From: Artocarpus heterophyllus
Taxonomy: Eukaryota > Streptophyta > Magnoliopsida > Rosales > Moraceae
Assembly: GCA_025403435.1 (NCBI GenBank)
Contig: CM046341.1
Coordinates: 21,847,460-21,911,459 of the forward strand
Direction of reading: 5' to 3'
DNA length: 64,000 bases
A model generated the notes under the pieces. It did no database searches. It had not been told where the DNA came from and worked only from the letters and a program-made list of their open reading frames with translations. Below, piece after piece: positions 59,325 through 64,000 of the stretch (its first letter is position 1; every line of letters starts with the position of its first letter). Position numbers and translations under genes: made by a program.

Positions 59325-59789
59325 TTTTTGAATTTTTATTCAAATAGACAAAATTAAGTCCATGTGATTCGTACATGGGTTACCGGTAGGGGTAAAAATG
59401 ATATTTTATCACTCTTTAAGTTTTATTTTATGTTTACACTCTCACTTGGCGCTTTTTTTTAATCTCAACTCTCATTTAGAGAGGGTTTATTTGCACATTT
59501 CTTCTTATTTTTAATGCGTAACTCATTTTATAAGTCTATATTGTTGGTTTATATATGAATTTGAATACTAAAGAAAATAAGTTACACATTAAAGACAAGG
59601 GATATCGGTGAACAATATCGAGAAGAAATATACATATGGATCCTTCTTAAATAAGAGCATATAAAAAAAAAGTTAAATAGAAGTGTAAACGTTAAACAAA
59701 ACTTAAGAATGATAAAATATCATTTTTGTCTATGACCCATGTGCGAATCAATGGGCAATTCTGTCTATTTGAACAGAAAATTGAAAAAT
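59325..59789. mobile_element. Fold-back / MITE-like inverted-repeat element
   Basis: The left arm (59325-about 59533) is matched in reverse complement by the right arm (about 59573-59789). Outer blocks: TTCAAATAGACAAAATT against AATTCTGTCTATTTGAA, and AATGATATTTTATCACTC against GAATGATAAAATATCATT. Inner block: TTAATGCGTAACTCATTTTA against AAAATAAGTTACACATTAAA. The unpaired centre is about 40 bases. No coding sequence and no certain target duplication. A non-autonomous DNA transposon is the likely origin; the superfamily is not evident. The gap of about 45 bases to 59834 shows nothing. Confidence 0.65.
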
Positions 59790-59833
59790 AAGAGATGACA
59801 TGAGGTGCTATGAAACAATGGCAAAATGGTGAT

Positions 59834-60468
59834 TGTTGAGGGTAAGCTCGGCGCCACCACCGAGGACCTTAACTTTGGTGGTCGGCTATTAAGCTTGGCA
59901 GACCTCAGGAAGCTTGCTGTCAGCCCCCGACGCTTTATACTTCTTCCCGAGGTGCCTCTCAGGCATTCAAGGTCGAGCCCTAAGAAGGCTGCCACCTCGG
60001 GAAGTACGGTAGCTCGGGTCAGACCACATTACTCATAAAATAGGCTACTACTCGCCCTTGTAGGCCAACACCAAGCAAATGCATTGTTGACCGATAGAGT
60101 CCAATCCGTTGGGCGATGGGCGCGACACTTGTTACCTATTGCCTGACACACCTTGATGTGACACCCGGGTGATGGGCAAAACCCATCTTGCACCCGATCC
60201 AAGTGGTGGCCCATAAATAGGATGCATTTATGACATTCTAGAGAGAGACTACTTCTTCACACTTAACTAGCTGCCGACCTCTGCCGAGCAATACCTGCCT
60301 TGAGTATCGGATAGCCCTTGTCTATTGACTAACCCTACTATTTTCTCCGAAGCATCCCTCCTCTTGCAGGTGCACCTTCTTGGATGGAGGCGAGCCCAAG
60401 AAGAAGTCAGACCGTGCGTAGCCGCACGTGGGTGTTGATTCGACGCCGGACAACGATAAGCATCAACA
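59834..60468 (+). repeat. 5' LTR of the Tat-like element
   Basis: It opens TGTTGAGGGTAAGCTCGG and closes GATAAGCATCAACA, giving the inverted ends TGTTGA/TCAACA. A TATA-like CATAAATA at 60212-60219 sits about 250 bp before the end. It is immediately followed by TTTTGGCGCTAG, the expected primer-binding region (about 60472-60489). Confidence 0.8.
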
Positions 60469-60537
60469 TTTTGGCGCTAGAGGAAGGGCACCTACGCCTT
60501 CATCCCAACATCAGCTACTTTACCTTTGACTCCCGAG

Positions 60538-63500
60538 ATGACGACTCAAGGTAACGCCAGAGATGACACAGCCCGACAGGAGGGGTCGGGCGATGCGAGA
60601 AATAGGCAACCAGCCACAGGCCGGCCTAAGGGACGTCCCCAGACTGCGAGATCCCGCTCTGGCGGGCAAGGAAGCACGGCGAGGGCTGAGCCGGTGGAGG
60701 CCCCAGCCGCCCAAGATCTGATCTGGGAACTAACTGACGCAGTCCGGATCCTGACCCAGCAGTTCGCGTAGCAAGCTCAACGGCAAGCTGCACCAGCTCT
60801 ACCACCCCCGGCCCAGGTTGACCAGGCCGGAGGTCGGGTTGAGCGAAGTGCCACCGACCTAGAAGAAGATCAATCCGAGCAATCTGCAGGATCCACCAGA
60901 GGAATCCCAGCCGACAATAGAATAGTTCATGAACGCCATCTTGGGCGCCAAGAGGCCCACGCCCCTTCACCACAAGGCTGTCGAGCTTCGGTATTTGACC
61001 GGCTCTGGTCTTAGGGGGTAAATAGAAACCGCCATGCTGGAGCTGGAGGCCGTGTTGAGGGCAGAGTACCCTATCGGGTCGAACTGCCTGAAGACACCAA
61101 TAGCCGTCAGTTCCGGGCACTGCAACGACAAATTGACGAGATCCAGAATTGTAGATTTGGTCTAGACGAGACAGGAGCTCAGGACCCACCTTTTTCGGAT
61201 AACATAATGCGGGCGCCCATGCCGCCAAAGTTCAAGGTCCCGCAGATCAAATCTTATGATGGGACCATAGATGCTGATGAGCATGTCAAACTCTTCCGGG
61301 GACACATGCTACTACAGAACGCCAATGACGCGGCGATGTGCAAAGCCTTCTCACTCACTCTTACCGGCCCTGCTCGGCAGTGGTTCCGGTGACTTGAGCC
61401 CGGATCGATTTCCTCTTTTCGGCATCTGGCCGACTCCTTCTCTTCGGCATTTTCCACCACCAAAACGCAGAGAAAAGAGATAACATGCATGTATGCTGTT
61501 AAGTAGGGAGACGACAGCATCAGGGATTACATTAACAGGTTCACTCGGGCAGCTCTTGAGGTCAAGCACATCAAAGACGAGACCCTAAAGTACATTTTTG
61601 TAGGGGGTCTCCGAGATGAGAAGTTGACCTCGTCCTTGGCCTTTGAGCAGCCGAGCACGTTTTTCCAAATGCTCGGGTATGCCCAGAGACATGCAGACGC
61701 TGTCGAGTACATGAAAAGCCATCGGGAAGAGGCTGGCCTGAGCGGAACAAAGAAGGATAAGAAGCAAAGAAGGGCGTCGAAACAGAGCAGCGCCAAGCAT
61801 GCCAAGAAACAAAAGAAAGAGAAAGCCGAAAAGCCAAAGGGGCCAACCAGTAAGTTTCAAAACTACACACTCTTGGTGGCGACCATCGATGAGGTGCTCG
61901 CCCAGGTTGGTGATAAGAATTTGCTAACACCACCGCCCAAGCTCCGAGGGAGCAGGGTGAAGTGGAATCAGTCGAAGTTTTATGAGTTCCATAAGGATGT
62001 AGGGCATACTACTCGGGAATGCATCAAGTTAAAGGACCAGATAGAAAGGTTGGTCCGAGAAGGTCTTTTACAGGAATTCATGGAGCGGGTTATAACCCCG
62101 AGGGCCACTTCTGGAAGGAACGACTCGTCGGGCCGAGACGTACAGAGACGACCCAGGACCGACAGTGGGAACGCCCTGGATCCCCCGAATATTGTCCACA
62201 CGATATTCGGTGGGCCAGTTACAGGGGACACGTCGAGTGGTCGGTGATCTTACGTCAAAGAAGCTCGGCGGGTTGAGCGGGGTAAATTAATAAACATGTC
62301 CGAGCACATCAACAAGATATGCCGTCAAGTAGACACCCCGATCACTTTCATCGAGGATGAAGCGGATAAATTGATGCACCCCCACAACGACGCCCTGGTA
62401 TGCGAACTGCCCATCGCCAACAATGTAGTACGGCACGTGTTAATCGACAACGGCAGTTCGGCAGACATCCTCTTTAAACAGGCTTTCTACATATTGAAGA
62501 TAACAAACGACCCCTTGGTCCTAGTCCGGACCCCGCTTTACGGCTTTGCTGGAGAGTGTGTCCGAGCAACTGGGAAAGTCAGTTTGTCGGTAACTTTCAG
62601 AGAAGGAGCCGCAAGGATCACTCGGGTAGTCGACTTTTTAGTTGTCGACAAACCCTCCCAATACAACATCATCATCGGCCGGCCGACGCTGAACGGCTTG
62701 AAGGCCATTGTTTCAACATATCATTTGGCAATGAAATTCTTGACCGACGGTGGCGTTGGAGTGATACGCTCATCCCAGACGGACTCCTGGGCTTGTTACG
62801 CTAATGCCGTTCGAGTAGCCTCAACTCTGCAACATGGCATCCTGGCCATCTATTCGGTCGACGAGACCGACCTCTCAACCGACTCGGCACCAAAGATGCT
62901 GGCAGACCTTGACCCCAGGTTGCCCGAGGAAGAGGTAAGGGGCACTCCGGTCGAGGACTTAGTGTCGTTCTCCCTAGACCCCGAAAGGCCTGAATGCACA
63001 GTACAACTCGGATCACAGTTGCGACCTGAGATTCGGGCCGACCTAGAATGCTTTCTTTTCGAATATCGAGACATTTTTGCATGGTCCCATGAGGACATGC
63101 CCGGCATCGATCCGAGCATTATCAGCCATCGGCTCAACGTCCAACCTGGCCACAAGCCGGTGATACAAAAACGAAGGGCCTTTAACCCGGAGAGATATGC
63201 TGCGATCAACGACGAAGTCCAGAAACTCCTTAAGGCTAGATTCATCAGAGAGGTCAAATACCCAGAATGGTTGGCGAATGTTGTCCTCGTTAAGAAGGCG
63301 AACGGAAAATGGCAGGTCTGTATTGACTACACCGATCTCAACAAGGCTTGCCCGAAGGACTGCTTCCCACTTCCTCGGATAGAGCAGCTCGTCGATGCCA
63401 CAGCCAGCCATGAGCTTCTAAGTTTTATGGACGCATACTCTGGGTACAATCTGATAAGGATGGTCGAGGAAGACCAACTCAAAACCTCCTTCGTTACCGA

Positions 63501-64000
63501 CCAGGGGTTGTATTGTTACGTCGTGATGCCGTTTGGCCTGAAGAACGCCAGGGCTACTTACCAACGCCTCGTCAATAAGATGTTTGCTCGGTTGATCGGG
63601 AAAACTATGGAGGTCTACGTGGACGATATGTTGGTAAAATCTGTCCAAGCGAAGGACCACATGGCCGACATTCGAGCTAGCTTCGACATTCTCTGGGAAT
63701 ATGGGATGAAACTCAACCCAACAAAATGCGCCTTCGGCGTCAACTCGGGCAAATTCCTTGGATTTTTGGTCAATTAGCGAGGAATCGAGGTTAACCCGAT
63801 GAAAGCTCGAGCAATTATCGACATGCATTCTCCTCGGACGGTGAAGGACGTGCAACGACTCACTGGCATAGTGGCTGCCCTGTCAAGGTTTGTCTCCCGG
63901 GCTACCGACAAGTGCCACCCTTTTTTCAAGGCACTTAAGGGGAGGTTTGAGTGGAGCAGGGAGTGTGAGAAAGCTTTTCAAAGCTTAAAAACTTACCTGG
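60538..64000 (+). pseudogene. Tat-like Gag-Pol, one frame interrupted by six stops
   Basis: From Met 60538 (MTTQGNARDDTARQ) the same frame runs to the window end with no frameshift. Stops lie at 60769, 61012, 61390, 61504, 62245 and 63775 (codon starts). Gag: FKVPQIKSYDGTIDADEHVK, LTGPARQWFR, and a zinc-knuckle-like EFHKDVGHTTRECIKLKDQI. Protease: VLIDNGSSADILF (about 62,437-62,475). Reverse transcriptase: WQVCIDYTDLNKACPKDCFP, SFMDAYSGYNLIRM, VMPFGLKNARATYQRLVNKM and YVDDMLV (about 63,616-63,636), then the connection region LTGIVAALSRFVSRATDKCH. The four TAG stops sit where Gln (CAG) is expected and the two TGA stops where Arg (CGA) is expected. Integrase and RNase H lie beyond the window. 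Confidence 0.85.

Larger units (their letters stand above)
59834..64000 (+). mobile_element. 5' part of a Tat-like Ty3/Gypsy retrotransposon (runs off the window)
   Basis: The 635-bp 5' LTR (TGTTGA..TCAACA) is followed by a primer-binding region TTTTGGCGCTAGAGGAAGGG and a single-frame Gag-Pol to the last base. GC content is clearly higher than in the surroundings. The 3' LTR lies outside, so duplication and LTR age cannot be checked. Assignment to the Tat/Retand group rests on Gag sequence, the TTTGGCGC-type primer site and pol similarity, and is an inference. Confidence 0.88.

Noticed and set aside
1..64000. CRISPR arrays, bacterial operons, tRNA or rRNA genes
   Set aside because: The spaced dyads superficially resemble a repeat-spacer array, but units are 12 bp with 9-10-bp spacers inside a plant retrotransposon. 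No tRNA or rRNA sequence was recognised; TGGTATCAGAGC occurrences are primer binding sites.

Overview
The window is plant nuclear DNA. Its one well-supported host gene is a 28-exon homologue of the plant O-GlcNAc transferase SECRET AGENT (SEC), with short AT-rich introns. The rest is Ty1/Copia and Ty3/Gypsy LTR retrotransposons of plant type, a CACTA end, a FAR1/MULE-like transposase relic and a fold-back element. An angiosperm, probably a eudicot, fits best; the species cannot be read from the sequence.

Layout. 1-507 is one end of a CACTA (En/Spm-like) transposon. About 1,240-10,108 holds two old, diverged LTR-like copies lying head to tail; a solo LTR with a GAACA duplication (5194-7016) interrupts the second. 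10114-19810 is a complete, very young Copia element on the minus strand: 2,032-bp LTRs, AAGCA target-site duplication, intact 1,317-aa Gag-Pol. 20,080-24,299 holds diverged direct repeats and a broken FAR1-like transposase gene, followed to 27,416 by another old LTR-like stretch. 27417-44630 is an old plus-strand copy of the same Copia family. It carries a nested solo LTR of that family (30330-32315, duplication TTGCT) and a nested, internally deleted chromovirus-type Gypsy element (34715-about 42319). 44697-45558 is a local tandem duplication. 47131-47283 (minus) is a small GC-richer ORF of unknown identity. SEC occupies 48755-58678 on the plus strand. A fold-back element (59325-59789) and the 5' part of a Tat-like Gypsy element (59834 to the window end) follow.

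Most notable structure. The Copia family carries a regular array of 12-bp inverted-repeat sites (core TCGGC-NN-GCCGA) spaced 21-22 bp apart, about two helical turns. One block of four lies about 120 bp upstream of the LTR TATA box, and two blocks of four lie in the untranslated leader. The same block structure survives in the old copy at 27-30 kb although its letters have decayed, so it belongs to the family rather than to one copy. I know of no description of it, but could not search.

SEC reads as 13 TPRs plus the catalytic region typical of O-GlcNAc transferases. All 27 introns have GT/AG borders, but one extra T in exon 14 (54497 or 54498) shifts the frame. Read literally, this leaves a 434-aa TPR-only product, so the allele is either broken or mis-sequenced at that base.
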